The notes: generated from the sequence alone by a model not told the origin. 64,000 nt of DNA from Roseococcus pinisoli (GCF_018413645.1 NZ_JAHCDA010000004.1:1-64000); one strand, 5' to 3'; counted from the stretch's first letter, positions 26,417 through 34,643 are shown. Numbers and translations: made by a program.

Positions 26417-27403
26417 ATGGATGATGACGACGACGACGAATGGGAAGTGCCCGAAGCCTTCCAGCCCGTCCCCGCGGAATTCGGCTTCGACCTCGAGGAG
26501 CGGCTGGCCAGCGTCGTCGCCATCAAGTCCCGCGTCCCGGCCGATGCCACCTCCGCCGCCGCGCTGGGCGTGGAGCGCGAGGGCTCGGGCGTGTGGATCG
26601 ACGAGGGCGGGCTGGTCCTGACCATCGGCTACATCATCACCGAGGCCGAGCAGGTCTGGATCACCACCAATGACGGCCGCGTGGTCGAAGCCACGCCGCT
26701 CGCCATGGATTTCGAGACCGGCTTCGGCCTGGTGCAGACCCTCGGGCGGCTGCCCGGCCAGAAGGTCGCGCCGCTCGGCGATTCCGAGACGATGCGCCAC
26801 GGCACCGCCGGCGTGCTCGCCGCCGCGGGCGGGCGCAGCCATGCGCTGGCCTGCACGGTCGCGGCGCGCCAGCCCTTCGCGGGCTATTGGGAATACCTGC
26901 TTGAGGACGCGATCTTCACCACGCCTGCCCATCCCCATTGGGGCGGCGCCGGCCTCTTCGGAAGCGACGGCAGGCTGGTGGGCATCGGCTCGCTGATCCT
27001 CCAGCAGGGCCGCGAGGGCGGCAAGCGGCTGGACCTGAACATGGTCGTGCCCATCAACGAGCTGCTGCCGGTGCTGGAGACCTTGCGCAGCACGGGCGTT
27101 TCCGGCCGGCCGGCACGCCCCTGGCTCGGCCTCTACGCCACCGAGGATGACGAGGCGGTGGGCGTGGGCTCCCTGGCCAAGGGCGGCCCCGCCGAGCGCG
27201 CCGGGGTCAGGGCGCGCGACCGCATCCTCGCGGTCGACGGCCAGGCGGTGAACGACCTCGCCTCGCTCTGGACCGCCGTGCGTGCGGCCGGGCCGGCGGG
27301 GGCCGAGGTGCGACTCACGCTCTCGCGCGGCAGCCGCCAGCTCGACCTCGCGATCGTCAGCAGCGACCGCGCGCGGCACCTGAAGGCGCCCCGCCTGCAC
27401 TGA
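26417..27403 (+). CDS. HtrA-like trypsin-fold/PDZ protein with degenerate active site
   Basis: 328 residues. A trypsin-like domain (about residues 30-235) is followed by a PDZ domain (about 240-325, starting RPWLGLYA and containing GGPAERAGVRARDRILAVDG). The fold is HtrA-like: GSGVWIDEGGLVLTIGYIIT aligns with the block that normally ends in TNxHV. Here the catalytic His is missing (TIGYIITEAEQV), the Asp region reads DFETGFGLVQ, and the GNSGGPL serine motif is replaced by HWGGAGLFGSDGRL. There is also no signal peptide; an acidic run MDDDDDDEWEVPE starts the protein. It is therefore probably a non-proteolytic cytosolic binding protein. Many such proteins in alphaproteobacteria are simply labelled serine proteases. 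Confidence 0.75.
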   Translation: MDDDDDDEWEVPEAFQPVPAEFGFDLEERLASVVAIKSRVPADATSAAALGVEREGSGVWIDEGGLVLTIGYIITEAEQVWITTNDGRVVEATPLAMDFETGFGLVQTLGRLPGQKVAPLGDSETMRHGTAGVLAAAGGRSHALACTVAARQPFAGYWEYLLEDAIFTTPAHPHWGGAGLFGSDGRLVGIGSLILQQGREGGKRLDLNMVVPINELLPVLETLRSTGVSGRPARPWLGLYATEDDEAVGVGSLAKGGPAERAGVRARDRILAVDGQAVNDLASLWTAVRAAGPAGAEVRLTLSRGSRQLDLAIVSSDRARHLKAPRLH

Positions 27404-27442
27404 GGGCGGCGGCGGCGCTGCAACCGCGCCCGCTTTCGATGG

Positions 27443-28525
27443 TTGAGCCCCCGCATTTGGGGGGTCGGGTGGATGCTCGCGCGGGGCTATGCCTTCGTTC
27501 TGAACGTGGTCGAGGGGTTCCTGGCGGATGAGGCGCTGACGCGCGCGGCCGCCATCGCCTATTTCGCGCTGTTTTCCCTCGGCCCCCTGCTCTTCCTCAT
27601 CAGCGGCCTCGCCGGCCTCGTCTTCGGCGAGGACCAGGTGCGCCAGGCCCTGGCCGACCAGATGCGCGGCCTCATCGGGCAGGACGCCGCCGGGGCCGTG
27701 CAGCGCATGTCGGACGACGCGCTGGGCGAGACGCGGGGCGGCTTCGCCCTGGCGCTCGGCATCGTCACGCTGATGCTCACCGCCTCCGGCGCCTTCGGCG
27801 CCCTGCAGAGCGCGCTCAACGCCATCTGGAAGACGGAGGTTCCCCCCGCCGCGGATGAAGGCCCCGCCGCCGCCATCACCGCCTTCATGCGGGCCAAGGC
27901 GCTGAGCATCGGCCTCGTCGGCACGACGGGCTTCCTGCTCCTTGTCTCTTTGGTGATCAGCGCCGGGCTCAACGCCTTCGGGCATTGGCTGGACGCGCGG
28001 ATGCCGGGCCTCGGCGTGGTGCTGAGCCTGCTCAGCTTCGCGGTCTCGCTGATCCTCATCACGCTGCTCTTCGCGGCGGTGTACAAGATCCTGCCCGACC
28101 GCCGCCTCCAGTGGCGCGACGTGCTGGTGGGCGCCTTCGCGACGGCGCTGCTCTTCAGCTTCGGCAAGATGGCGATCAGCTTCTACATCGGCACCTCGGG
28201 CGCGGCGCGCGGCTTCGGCGCCGCGGGCGCGCTCGCGGTGGTGCTGCTCTGGCTCTATTATTCGGCGGTGATCTTCCTGCTCGGAGCGGAGTTCACCCGC
28301 GCCTGGTCGGGCAAGGCCCCGGCTTCGGCGCCGAAGGCGCCCCCCGTCGCCGTCGAGACTCTTCCGCCCGAGCTCCTTCCCCCTGCTACGCTGCCCGATG
28401 CCGCAGTCTCCGGCCGGCAGGACAGGGTCCAGGCGGCCTGGATCGTGGCGACCATCGCCCTGCTTACCGCGCTCGGCCGACGGGGCCGGCGGGAACGGAC
28501 CACCATGGAGGCTGGACGGACATGA
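27443..28525 (+). CDS. YihY/BrkB-family inner-membrane protein
   Basis: About 360 residues from TTG 27443; an ATG at 27473 is an alternative. YihY proteins have six membrane helices and unknown function (once misnamed RNase BN). Family blocks are LTRAAAIAYFALFSLGPLLFLI, ALNAIWKTE, YKILPDRRLQWRDVLVGAF and GAAGALAVVLLWLYYSAVIFLLGAEFTRAW. The C-terminal 90 residues are a Pro/Ala-rich linker and an extra hydrophobic helix (AAWIVATIALLTALG). It overlaps the next gene by 4 bases. Confidence 0.87.
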   Translation: MSPRIWGVGWMLARGYAFVLNVVEGFLADEALTRAAAIAYFALFSLGPLLFLISGLAGLVFGEDQVRQALADQMRGLIGQDAAGAVQRMSDDALGETRGGFALALGIVTLMLTASGAFGALQSALNAIWKTEVPPAADEGPAAAITAFMRAKALSIGLVGTTGFLLLVSLVISAGLNAFGHWLDARMPGLGVVLSLLSFAVSLILITLLFAAVYKILPDRRLQWRDVLVGAFATALLFSFGKMAISFYIGTSGAARGFGAAGALAVVLLWLYYSAVIFLLGAEFTRAWSGKAPASAPKAPPVAVETLPPELLPPATLPDAAVSGRQDRVQAAWIVATIALLTALGRRGRRERTTMEAGRT

Positions 28526-28773
28526 ACGGCGTAGGATTCTTCGGCGCGATCGTCATCGGCCTGCTGGCCGGATGGATCGCGGAACGGCTGATGGCACGCA
28601 GCCATGGCCTTATCACGAACCTGATCGTCGGCCTGGTGGGCGCGCTGCTCGGCGGATGGATCGCGGGCCTTCTGGGCATCGCCTATCGGGGCTGGCTGCC
28701 AAGCCTGCTCGTCTCGACGCTCGGTGCCGTGCTGCTGCTCTGGCTATTGAGCGCGATGCGCCGACGCGCCTGA
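28522..28773 (+). CDS. GlsB/YeaQ/YmgE-type small membrane protein
   Basis: 83 residues with three hydrophobic helices; GFFGAIVIGLLAGWIAERLM, TNLIVGLVGALLGGWIAGLLG and a C-terminal helix SLLVSTLGAVLLLWLLSAM. This is the layout of the transglycosylase-associated (GlsB) family, induced by stress in some bacteria, with unknown molecular role. The ATG overlaps the TGA of the YihY-like gene, so the two are coupled. Confidence 0.8.
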   Translation: MNGVGFFGAIVIGLLAGWIAERLMARSHGLITNLIVGLVGALLGGWIAGLLGIAYRGWLPSLLVSTLGAVLLLWLLSAMRRRA

Positions 28774-28778
28774 ATGCA

Positions 28779-28804
28779 GGGGCGAGGGACAGTACCCTCG
28801 CCCC
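28779..28804. terminator. Bidirectional hairpin terminator candidate
   Basis: GGGGCGAGGG (28779-28788), loop ACAGTA, CCCTCGCCCC (28795-28804): a perfect 10-bp stem between the convergent GlsB-type gene and the Bug gene. No T-run on either side. Confidence 0.5.
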
Positions 28805-28811
28805 CTCGCCT

Positions 28812-29774
28812 TCAGTTCAGCGGGACTTCCATCCGGCTCAGCACGGGCCGCCAGGCGGCCAGCTGTGCCTGCAGGAATTCCGCGAATTCGGCCGGGCTGC
28901 TGCCCACCACGTTCTGCACGTCGCCGATGACGCTCTCACGGATACGCGGATCGGTCAGCGACTGCACTGCCGCGGCATTGATGGCCTGGATGGCCGCCTG
29001 CGGCGTACGGGCGGGGGCCAGGAGGCCGAACCAGCTCAATGCATCCACGCCCGGCGCGAATTCCGAGAAGGCGGGGATGTCGGGCGTCTGCGGCATGCGG
29101 CGCAGGCTCGTCCAGCCCAGGATCCGCCCCTGGCCGTTGCGCATCACCGGCATCGCCGTGCTCCCGGCCACGACCAGCAGGTCGAGATTGCCCGCGATGA
29201 AGTCGTTCATCGCCGCCGCGTCGCCGCGATAGGTCACGTCCTGCATGGTGATGCCGAGGCCCTGCAGCACCATCAGCATGGCGACGTTGGTCAACGTCGT
29301 CGGGCCATTGGTGCCGTAGGTGATCTGGCCGGGGCGCGCCTTCGCGGCCGCGATCAGGGCCGGGATGTCCTGCGGCCCATCCGGCCGCGCGATCACGGCG
29401 AAGGGATAGGTCGTGCAGAGCGAGATCGGCGCGAAGTCCTCGAGCTTGTAGGGCAGGTTCGGCTGGACGATCGGATTGATCGTCAGCGTCGTGCCCGAGG
29501 ACATCAGCAGCGTGTAGCCGTCGGGCTGCGCGCGCGCGACGGCCTCGCCGCCGATGATGGTATTGGCGCCGGGGCGGTTCTCCACCTGCACCGTGCGGCC
29601 CAGCGTCTGCGTCATCTTCTCCGCCATGCGGCGGGTGAGCACATCCGTGCTGCCGCCGGGGGCGAAGGGCACGACGATGGTGACGTTGCGCGCGGGCCAG
29701 GCGGGCTGGGCGATCGCGGGGGCGGCCAGCAGGGAGAGCGACGCACCAAGGGTACGCCGGGTGAGTTTGGACAT
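28812..29774 (-). CDS. Bug/TctC-family substrate-binding protein
   Basis: 320 residues. A Tat-like signal (MSKLTRRTLGASLSLLAAPAIAQ written in two blocks: TRRTLGASL and LLAAPAIAQ) precedes WPARNVTIVVPFAPGGSTDV, the family opening. Further marks are ENRPGANTIIGGEAVARAQPDGYTLL and LLAPARTPQAAIQAIN. It is a periplasmic solute receptor without permease genes nearby. The ligand is unknown. It stands alone, with a hairpin terminator at its 3' side. Confidence 0.9.
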   Translation of the reverse strand: MSKLTRRTLGASLSLLAAPAIAQPAWPARNVTIVVPFAPGGSTDVLTRRMAEKMTQTLGRTVQVENRPGANTIIGGEAVARAQPDGYTLLMSSGTTLTINPIVQPNLPYKLEDFAPISLCTTYPFAVIARPDGPQDIPALIAAAKARPGQITYGTNGPTTLTNVAMLMVLQGLGITMQDVTYRGDAAAMNDFIAGNLDLLVVAGSTAMPVMRNGQGRILGWTSLRRMPQTPDIPAFSEFAPGVDALSWFGLLAPARTPQAAIQAINAAAVQSLTDPRIRESVIGDVQNVVGSSPAEFAEFLQAQLAAWRPVLSRMEVPLN

Positions 29775-29883
29775 TCATTTCCTCCTATTCCGGGAAGTAT
29801 GACACCCGCTTAAGCCGGAGGCGAGCTTGGAGGCATCCGAAGGGGGTTTCACGGCGTTCCGCTGACGTTAGGCTTGGACCTCC

Positions 29884-29900
29884 CCGGCCAAAGTGGCCGG
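29884..29900 (+). other. Short perfect hairpin upstream of the ABM monooxygenase gene
   Basis: CCGGCCA (29884-29890), loop AAG, TGGCCGG (29894-29900). It lies 21 bases before the ATG and just upstream of AGGAAG. It may stabilise the leader or be a binding site; no function is shown. Confidence 0.3.
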
Positions 29901-29921
29901 CAGCAGAAACCAGGAAGCGTC

Positions 29922-30221
29922 ATGGCGAAGATCTGTCTCGTGGTTGAATTTCACCTGAAGGAAGGCGCCCACGCGGCGTTCGAGGCGGTCATCCGGGAGC
30001 ATGCCGCGGGCACGCTTCAGGACGAGCCGGGCTGCGAGCGCTTTGACGTCCTGCAACCGAAAGGCAAGGATGGCCCGGATCTCAGCCGAGTCATGCTGGT
30101 GGAGGTCTATGCCGATGACGCAGCGCTGGCCGCGCACACGGCGAATCCCCGCCTGGCGCGCACCCGTGCGGCCTATGCCGATCTGGTCACGGATCGGAAG
30201 ATCACCGTCTGCAACTTCTGA
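29922..30221 (+). CDS. ABM-domain monooxygenase (YgiN-like)
   Basis: 99 residues, one antibiotic-biosynthesis-monooxygenase domain (ferredoxin-like fold, usually dimeric). The pattern FHLKEGAHAAFEAVIREHAAGTLQDEPGCERFDVLQP and VMLVEVYADDAALAAHT is typical (shown here as EPGCERFDVLQP and EVYADDAALAAH). Family members oxidise quinols or polyketides without cofactor, or act as dehydratases. ATG 29922 follows AGGAAG. The neighbour downstream is a lipoprotein gene 11 bases away. Confidence 0.82.
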   Translation: MAKICLVVEFHLKEGAHAAFEAVIREHAAGTLQDEPGCERFDVLQPKGKDGPDLSRVMLVEVYADDAALAAHTANPRLARTRAAYADLVTDRKITVCNF

Positions 30222-30232
30222 AGGATAACAAG

Positions 30233-30499
30233 ATGCTGGCAACCAAGCTTCGCCTCGCCGTCGTCGTCGCGGGTCTCGGCCTCGCCGTCACCGCGTGCAA
30301 CAACCCCTATAGCCCTGGCCAGCGGGCCGCGGGCGGCGCGCTGCTCGGCGCGGGCGGCGGCGCCGCCGTGGGCGCCCTCGCGGGCGGTGGCCAGGGCGCC
30401 CTGATCGGCGCCGGCGTGGGCGCGCTGGGTGGTGCGGCCATCGGCGCAGCGACGACCCCGGAGCGGCCCCGCCGCGGCGGCTACTATCGCGGCTACTAA
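30233..30499 (+). CDS. Glycine-zipper outer-membrane-type lipoprotein
   Basis: 88 residues. The signal ends in a lipobox LAVTAC (Cys about residue 22). The mature part is a glycine zipper: AGGALLGAGGGAAVGALAGG followed by GALIGAGVGALGGAAIGAA, two membrane-spanning GxxxG-rich helices as in SlyB/Pcp-type lipoproteins. The tail RRGGYYRGY is basic and aromatic. Probably an envelope-stress or membrane-packing lipoprotein. AAGGAT precedes the ATG. Confidence 0.75.
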   Translation: MLATKLRLAVVVAGLGLAVTACNNPYSPGQRAAGGALLGAGGGAAVGALAGGGQGALIGAGVGALGGAAIGAATTPERPRRGGYYRGY

Positions 30500-30505
30500 G
30501 CCTTA

Positions 30506-30519
30506 GGACCGAAAGGTCC
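30506..30519 (+). other. Small GAAA-loop hairpin after the lipoprotein gene
   Basis: GGACC, GAAA, GGTCC at 30506-30519: a stable tetraloop hairpin 6 bases after the stop. Together with the larger hairpin at 30532 it may end the upstream transcript. Confidence 0.3.
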
Positions 30520-30531
30520 GGACTTTCATGA

Positions 30532-30566
30532 CCTCTCAGGGCGTGGCACAGTCGCGCCCTGAGAGG
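30532..30566 (+). promoter_or_regulatory. 12-bp hairpin enclosing the ribosome binding site of the amidohydrolase operon
   Basis: CCTCTCAGGGCG (30532-30543), an 11-base loop and CGCCCTGAGAGG (30555-30566) form a perfect 12-bp stem. The right arm contains GAGAGG, the only good Shine-Dalgarno sequence for the ATG at 30575. In the folded state translation should be blocked. No T-run follows, so a simple terminator is less likely. What would open it (protein, RNA, ligand, upstream translation) is unknown. Confidence 0.55.
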
Positions 30567-30574
30567 AAATGAAC

Positions 30575-31672
30575 ATGGAACTGCCGAAGGGCACCATCGA
30601 CGTCGATCTGCACCCCATGGTGCCGGATCTTTCCGCCCTTGCCCCGTATCTCGAACCCGTCTGGCGCGACCAGATTCGCATGCGCGGCATGGAGGGCTTC
30701 GACTCTCAATCCTACCCGCCCCGCTCGCCCAAGACCGTCCGGGCCGACTGGCGCCCCGCGACCGGCGCGCCCGCCGCGACGGTGGGCCAGCTGCGCGAGC
30801 AGGTGCTCGATCCCTGGGGCATCGCGCATGGCATCGTGACGCCGCTTTACGGCGTGCAGCTCGTCTTCAACGAGGATCTGGCAAACGGCTTCACCCGGGC
30901 GCTGAACGACTGGACGCGCCAGGAATGGCTCGATGCCGATGCGCGGCTCGCGGCCTCCATCGTGCTGCCCATGTTCAACCCCGAGCACGCGGTGGCCGAG
31001 ATCGAGCGCTGCGCGCCGGACCCGCGCTTCGTCCAGGCCATGGTGCTGGTGATGGGCGAGACCCCGCTCGGCCGCCGGCACAACTGGCCGATCTTCGAAG
31101 CGCTGGTGAAGCATGACCTGCCGCTCGCCATCCACGCCGGCAGCACCTACCGCAACCCGGTGACCTCCGTCGGCTGGCCCTCCTGGTACGCCGAGGACTA
31201 CGTGGCGAACCAGCAGGGCTTCCAGAGCACCCTGGCCTCGCTGATCACCGAGGGCGTCTTCGTGAAGTTCCCGACGCTGAAGGTCGTGCTGCTGGAAAGC
31301 GGCGTGAGCTGGCTGCCGGCCTTCCTGTGGCGCCTCACCAAGGGCTGGAAAGGCGTCCGCTTCGAGGTGCCCTGGCTCGACCGCTCGCCGATCGAGGTGG
31401 TGCGGGAGAATGTGCGCCTCTCCGTCCAGCCCTTCGACGCGCCCGACGACGCCGAGACGGTGCAGCGGCTGATGGATCACCTCGGCAGCGACGAGATGCT
31501 GCTCTGGTCCAGCGACTGGCCGCACTGGCAGTTCGACGGCGCGCCGAAGCTTCCCCCGGGCCTGAGCCCGGAGCTCGTCCGCAAGATCTGCGTCGACAAC
31601 GCGGTGTCGACCTACAAGCGTCTCGCCGTCCCCGGCCGCGCGGAAGCGCGCGAGCCGGCGGTGCAGCCATGA
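30575..31672 (+). CDS. Amidohydrolase family 2 protein (first of pair)
   Basis: 365 residues from ATG 30575 (8 bases after GAGAGG; an ATG at 30569 is too close to it). A metal-dependent TIM-barrel hydrolase/decarboxylase of the amidohydrolase-2 family, as in aminocarboxymuconate-semialdehyde decarboxylase. N-terminal IDVDLHP replaces the usual DxHxH, keeping Asp and one His. Other marks are LPLAIHAGSTYRNPVT, KVVLLESGVSWLPAFLWRL and LLWSSDWPHWQFDG with the catalytic Asp. It is followed 13 bases later by a paralogue and then a Rieske gene. A role in breakdown of an aromatic or heterocyclic acid is plausible but inferred. Confidence 0.82.
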   Translation: MELPKGTIDVDLHPMVPDLSALAPYLEPVWRDQIRMRGMEGFDSQSYPPRSPKTVRADWRPATGAPAATVGQLREQVLDPWGIAHGIVTPLYGVQLVFNEDLANGFTRALNDWTRQEWLDADARLAASIVLPMFNPEHAVAEIERCAPDPRFVQAMVLVMGETPLGRRHNWPIFEALVKHDLPLAIHAGSTYRNPVTSVGWPSWYAEDYVANQQGFQSTLASLITEGVFVKFPTLKVVLLESGVSWLPAFLWRLTKGWKGVRFEVPWLDRSPIEVVRENVRLSVQPFDAPDDAETVQRLMDHLGSDEMLLWSSDWPHWQFDGAPKLPPGLSPELVRKICVDNAVSTYKRLAVPGRAEAREPAVQP

Positions 31673-31685
31673 AGGAGACAGTGGC

Positions 31686-32792
31686 ATGAACGTCATCCGT
31701 CCGCAGGCTTCTCCGGGCCGGCCCCTCGCGGCCACGCAGGGGCTTATCGACGTGGATATCCATCCGCGCGCCAGATCGCCCCACGACTTCGACCCCTGGC
31801 TCTCCGCCGCGATGCGCGACCGCCTGGCCACCTACGGCATGCGGGCGCGCCACGGCTTCGTGAAGGGGCCGCCCTACTTCAAGTCGCAGCCGCTGGCCTC
31901 GCGCATCGACGCCTGGACGCCCGAGGGAGGCACGCCGGCCAGCGACCCGGCCTTCGTCTCCACGCAGCACCTGGACTTCCATGGCGTGGACATCGGCATC
32001 CTCAATCCGCTGCAGCCTTCCGGCCAGGGCGACCAGAACAATCCCTTCTCGGTCGCGATGGCGCATGCGGTGAACGAGTGGCAGCTCGCGACCTGGGTGG
32101 CGAATGACGACCGGCTGCGCGCCTCCGTCGTCGTGCCCTACGAGGATCCCGAGGCCAGCGCGAAGGAGATCCGCCTGCGCGGCGGCGACAAGCGCTTCTG
32201 CCAGGTGCTGCTGATGAGCCGCACCTCGCACCCGCTCGGCAATCCGAAGTACTGGCCGATCTACGAGGCGGCGCAGGAGGTGGGCCTGCCCATCGGCATC
32301 CACGCCTTCGGCTATTCCGGCTGGGCCATGACCAATGGCGGCTGGCCAAGCTTCTACATCGAGGAGGTCAGCGAGCACGCGACCTCCTGCCAGTCGCTGC
32401 TTGTCTCCATGGTGCTGGAGGGCCTGTTCGAACGCTTCCCGAAGCTGCGCATCGTGCTCATCGAATGCGGCTTCGGCTGGCTGCCCAGCGTCGCCTGGCG
32501 CCTGGACAAGCAGTTCCCCTCCCTGCGGCACGAGCTGCCGCACCTGAAGCGCCTGCCCTCCGAGCAGATCCGCGAGCACGTCTGGGTCAGCACCCAGCCC
32601 GTCGAGGAGCCGCCGCGGCCGGAGCAGCTGCTGGACTGCATGGGCTGGATCGGCTGGGACCGCATCCTCTACGCCAGCGACTATCCGCACTGGGATTTCG
32701 ACGACCCGCGCTTCGCGATCCCGAGCTTCATCCCCGAGGCGAAACGCGCCGCCATCTACGGCGGCAACGCGAAGAAGGTGTACGACTTCTGA
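31686..32792 (+). CDS. Amidohydrolase family 2 protein (second of pair)
   Basis: 368 residues, homologous in plan to the preceding protein: IDVDIHPRA at the N-terminus, GLPIGIHAFGYSG, RIVLIECGFGWLPSVAWRLD and ILYASDYPHWDFDDP. The metal-site Asp/His positions match those of the first copy, so the pair arose by duplication and may form a hetero-oligomer or act in sequence. AAGGAGA precedes the ATG. Its stop shares a base with the start of the Rieske gene. Confidence 0.82.
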   Translation: MNVIRPQASPGRPLAATQGLIDVDIHPRARSPHDFDPWLSAAMRDRLATYGMRARHGFVKGPPYFKSQPLASRIDAWTPEGGTPASDPAFVSTQHLDFHGVDIGILNPLQPSGQGDQNNPFSVAMAHAVNEWQLATWVANDDRLRASVVVPYEDPEASAKEIRLRGGDKRFCQVLLMSRTSHPLGNPKYWPIYEAAQEVGLPIGIHAFGYSGWAMTNGGWPSFYIEEVSEHATSCQSLLVSMVLEGLFERFPKLRIVLIECGFGWLPSVAWRLDKQFPSLRHELPHLKRLPSEQIREHVWVSTQPVEEPPRPEQLLDCMGWIGWDRILYASDYPHWDFDDPRFAIPSFIPEAKRAAIYGGNAKKVYDF

Positions 32793-33196
32793 TGGCACGC
32801 CACGTCGTAGGACCCGCCACCGAGATCGGCCCCGGCGAGCGCCGGATGGTCGAGCTCGACGGCAAGAAGATCGTGCTGTTCAACCTGGGCGGCGAGTTCT
32901 TCGCGCTGGCCGACCGCTGCCCGCACCAGGGGGCCTCGCTGTCGCAGGGCACGTCGATGGCGGTGATCGACAGCAACTGCCCCGGCGAATACGGCTATGC
33001 CCGCGCGGGCGAGATCGTGCGCTGCCCCTGGCATGCCTGGGAGTTCGATATCCGCACCGGGAAATCCCGCTTCGACCCGCGGCGGATGAAGGTGCGCGCC
33101 TTCCCCGCCTGCGTCGAGAAGGGCGAGGCGCTGCAGCTCCAGGCGGAGACCTTCCCGGTCAGCATCGAGGAAGACTACGTCGTGGTGGAGATCTGA
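32792..33196 (+). CDS. Rieske [2Fe-2S] ferredoxin-like protein
   Basis: 134 residues, a single Rieske domain without catalytic or membrane parts. The cluster ligands are CPHQG and CPWHAWEFD; an insertion of about 30 residues lies between them (more than in short ferredoxins). It starts at an ATG that overlaps the amidohydrolase stop by one base. It probably passes electrons to an oxygenase encoded elsewhere, or is a structural partner of the hydrolases. No oxygenase large subunit is nearby. Confidence 0.87.
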   Translation: MARHVVGPATEIGPGERRMVELDGKKIVLFNLGGEFFALADRCPHQGASLSQGTSMAVIDSNCPGEYGYARAGEIVRCPWHAWEFDIRTGKSRFDPRRMKVRAFPACVEKGEALQLQAETFPVSIEEDYVVVEI

Positions 33197-33271
33197 CGGG
33201 CTTCTCTTTGCGTCGGCTCCGAAACCTTCCTTCGCCTTCGCGGTTACGCGATGAGCAGAAGGAAGCTCCTC

Positions 33272-33346
33272 ATGAACAACATCATTTATATCGTTGGTCT
33301 CGTGGTCGTCGTCGTGGCCGTGCTCAGCTTCTTCGGCCTGCGCTGA
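33272..33346 (+). CDS. 24-residue single-helix membrane peptide
   Basis: The peptide starts MNNIIYIVGLVVVVVAV and ends LSFFGLR. It is one membrane helix with a short polar N-terminus and an Arg end. AAGGAAG lies 8 bases before the ATG, supporting translation. I recall very similar tiny reading frames in other alphaproteobacteria, usually unannotated; this is memory, not a search. Function unknown. Confidence 0.55.
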   Translation: MNNIIYIVGLVVVVVAVLSFFGLR

Positions 33347-33365
33347 CGGGATAGACGCCCGGGCG

Positions 33366-33391
33366 CCGCGTCCCCGTAAATCGGGACGCGG
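33366..33391. terminator. Hairpin between the membrane peptide and serC
   Basis: CCGCGTCCC (33366-33374), loop CGTAAATC, GGGACGCGG (33383-33391). A perfect 9-bp stem lying between two convergent genes, probably used as terminator from both sides. No T-run. Confidence 0.5.
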
Positions 33392-33409
33392 ATCGCCGCG
33401 GGGGTATCC

Positions 33410-34558
33410 TCAGCCCGCGAATTCCTGCGCGACCCGCGCGAAGGCCACGTCGAGCCAGGGCAGCAGCGCCTCGACGTCGGAGGTCTCCACCGTCGCGCCG
33501 CACCAGATCCGCAGGCCCGGCGGCGCGTCGCGATAGCTGCCCACGTCCAGCGCCACGCCCTCTTCCTCCAGGATCGCGGCCAGCCGCTTGGCCGCCTCGG
33601 CCTGCTTTGCGGAATCCAGCGCGGTGAACCAGTCGGCGACGATCGTCAGGCATACCGAGGTCGAGGAGCGGGTGGCCGGGTCCATCGCCAGGAAGCTGGC
33701 CCAGTCGCTCCCCTCCACCCAGGCCGCGACCGCGGCGAGATTGGCTTCCGAGCGCGCGATCAACCCCGGCAGGCCGCCGACCGACTCCGCCCAGCGAAGC
33801 CCGTCCAGCGCATCCTCGACGCAGAGCATGGAGGGGGTGTTGATGGTGTCGCCCTTGAAGATGCCCTCGTTGAGCTTGCCGTCCTTGGTGAGGCGGAAGA
33901 TCTTCGGCAGCGGCCAGGTCGGCTTGTGCTCCTCGAGGCGCTTCACCGCGCGCGGCGAGAGGGCGAGCATCCCATGCGCCGCCTCGCCGCCCAGCACCTT
34001 CTGCCAGGACCAGGTGACCACATCGAGCTTGTCCCAGGGCAGGTCCATGGCGAAGGCCGCCGAAGTCGCGTCGCAGATGGTCAGGCCCTCGCGGCCATCG
34101 GCGATCCAGTCGGCCGCGACGAGGCGCACGCCGCTGGTCGTGCCGTTCCAGACGAAGACGCAGTCATGCTTCGGGTCCACCTTCCAGACGTCCGGCAGGC
34201 CGCCATAGGGCGCGCGGATCATCCGGAACTCGGACAGGTTCAGCTCGAAGGCGATGTCCTGCGCCCATTCGGTGGAGAAGCTTTCCCAGGTCAGCACGTC
34301 GACGGGGCGCGGGCCCAGCAGGCTCCACAGCGCCATCTCGACGGCCCCGGTATCGGAGGCGGGCACGATGCCCAGGCGATAGTCCTCCGGCATGCCGAGG
34401 ATGGCCTTGGAGCGCGTGATGACCTCGGCCAGCCGGGCCTTGGGCGCCGGGGCGCGGTGGCTGCGGCCCAGCAGCGCGCCTTCCAGCGCGGCCAGCGAGA
34501 AGCCCGGGCGCTTGGCGCAGGGGCCGGAGGAGAAGCAAGGATTTTGCGGCTTCAGCAT
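33410..34558 (-). CDS. serC: Phosphoserine aminotransferase
   Basis: 382 residues. Converts 3-phosphohydroxypyruvate to phosphoserine with PLP. The PLP Lys is in [18 protein letters not shown]; other marks are [13 protein letters not shown] at the N-terminus, [19 protein letters not shown] and [18 protein letters not shown]. The sequence is of the Methanosarcina/alphaproteobacterial type rather than the E. coli type. ATG 34558 follows AGGAAA. No serA is adjacent, although the pair is often linked. It diverges from the deaminase gene. Confidence 0.92.
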   Translation of the reverse strand: MLKPQNPCFSSGPCAKRPGFSLAALEGALLGRSHRAPAPKARLAEVITRSKAILGMPEDYRLGIVPASDTGAVEMALWSLLGPRPVDVLTWESFSTEWAQDIAFELNLSEFRMIRAPYGGLPDVWKVDPKHDCVFVWNGTTSGVRLVAADWIADGREGLTICDATSAAFAMDLPWDKLDVVTWSWQKVLGGEAAHGMLALSPRAVKRLEEHKPTWPLPKIFRLTKDGKLNEGIFKGDTINTPSMLCVEDALDGLRWAESVGGLPGLIARSEANLAAVAAWVEGSDWASFLAMDPATRSSTSVCLTIVADWFTALDSAKQAEAAKRLAAILEEEGVALDVGSYRDAPPGLRIWCGATVETSDVEALLPWLDVAFARVAQEFAG

Positions 34559-34643
34559 GGCCGCTTTCCTGGCATGGCCCAGCCGCGCTGTCATCAGCGC
34601 TCCGGCCTTCCCTTCCGGCGGGCCGCGAGGCAGTGTCCGCCGC

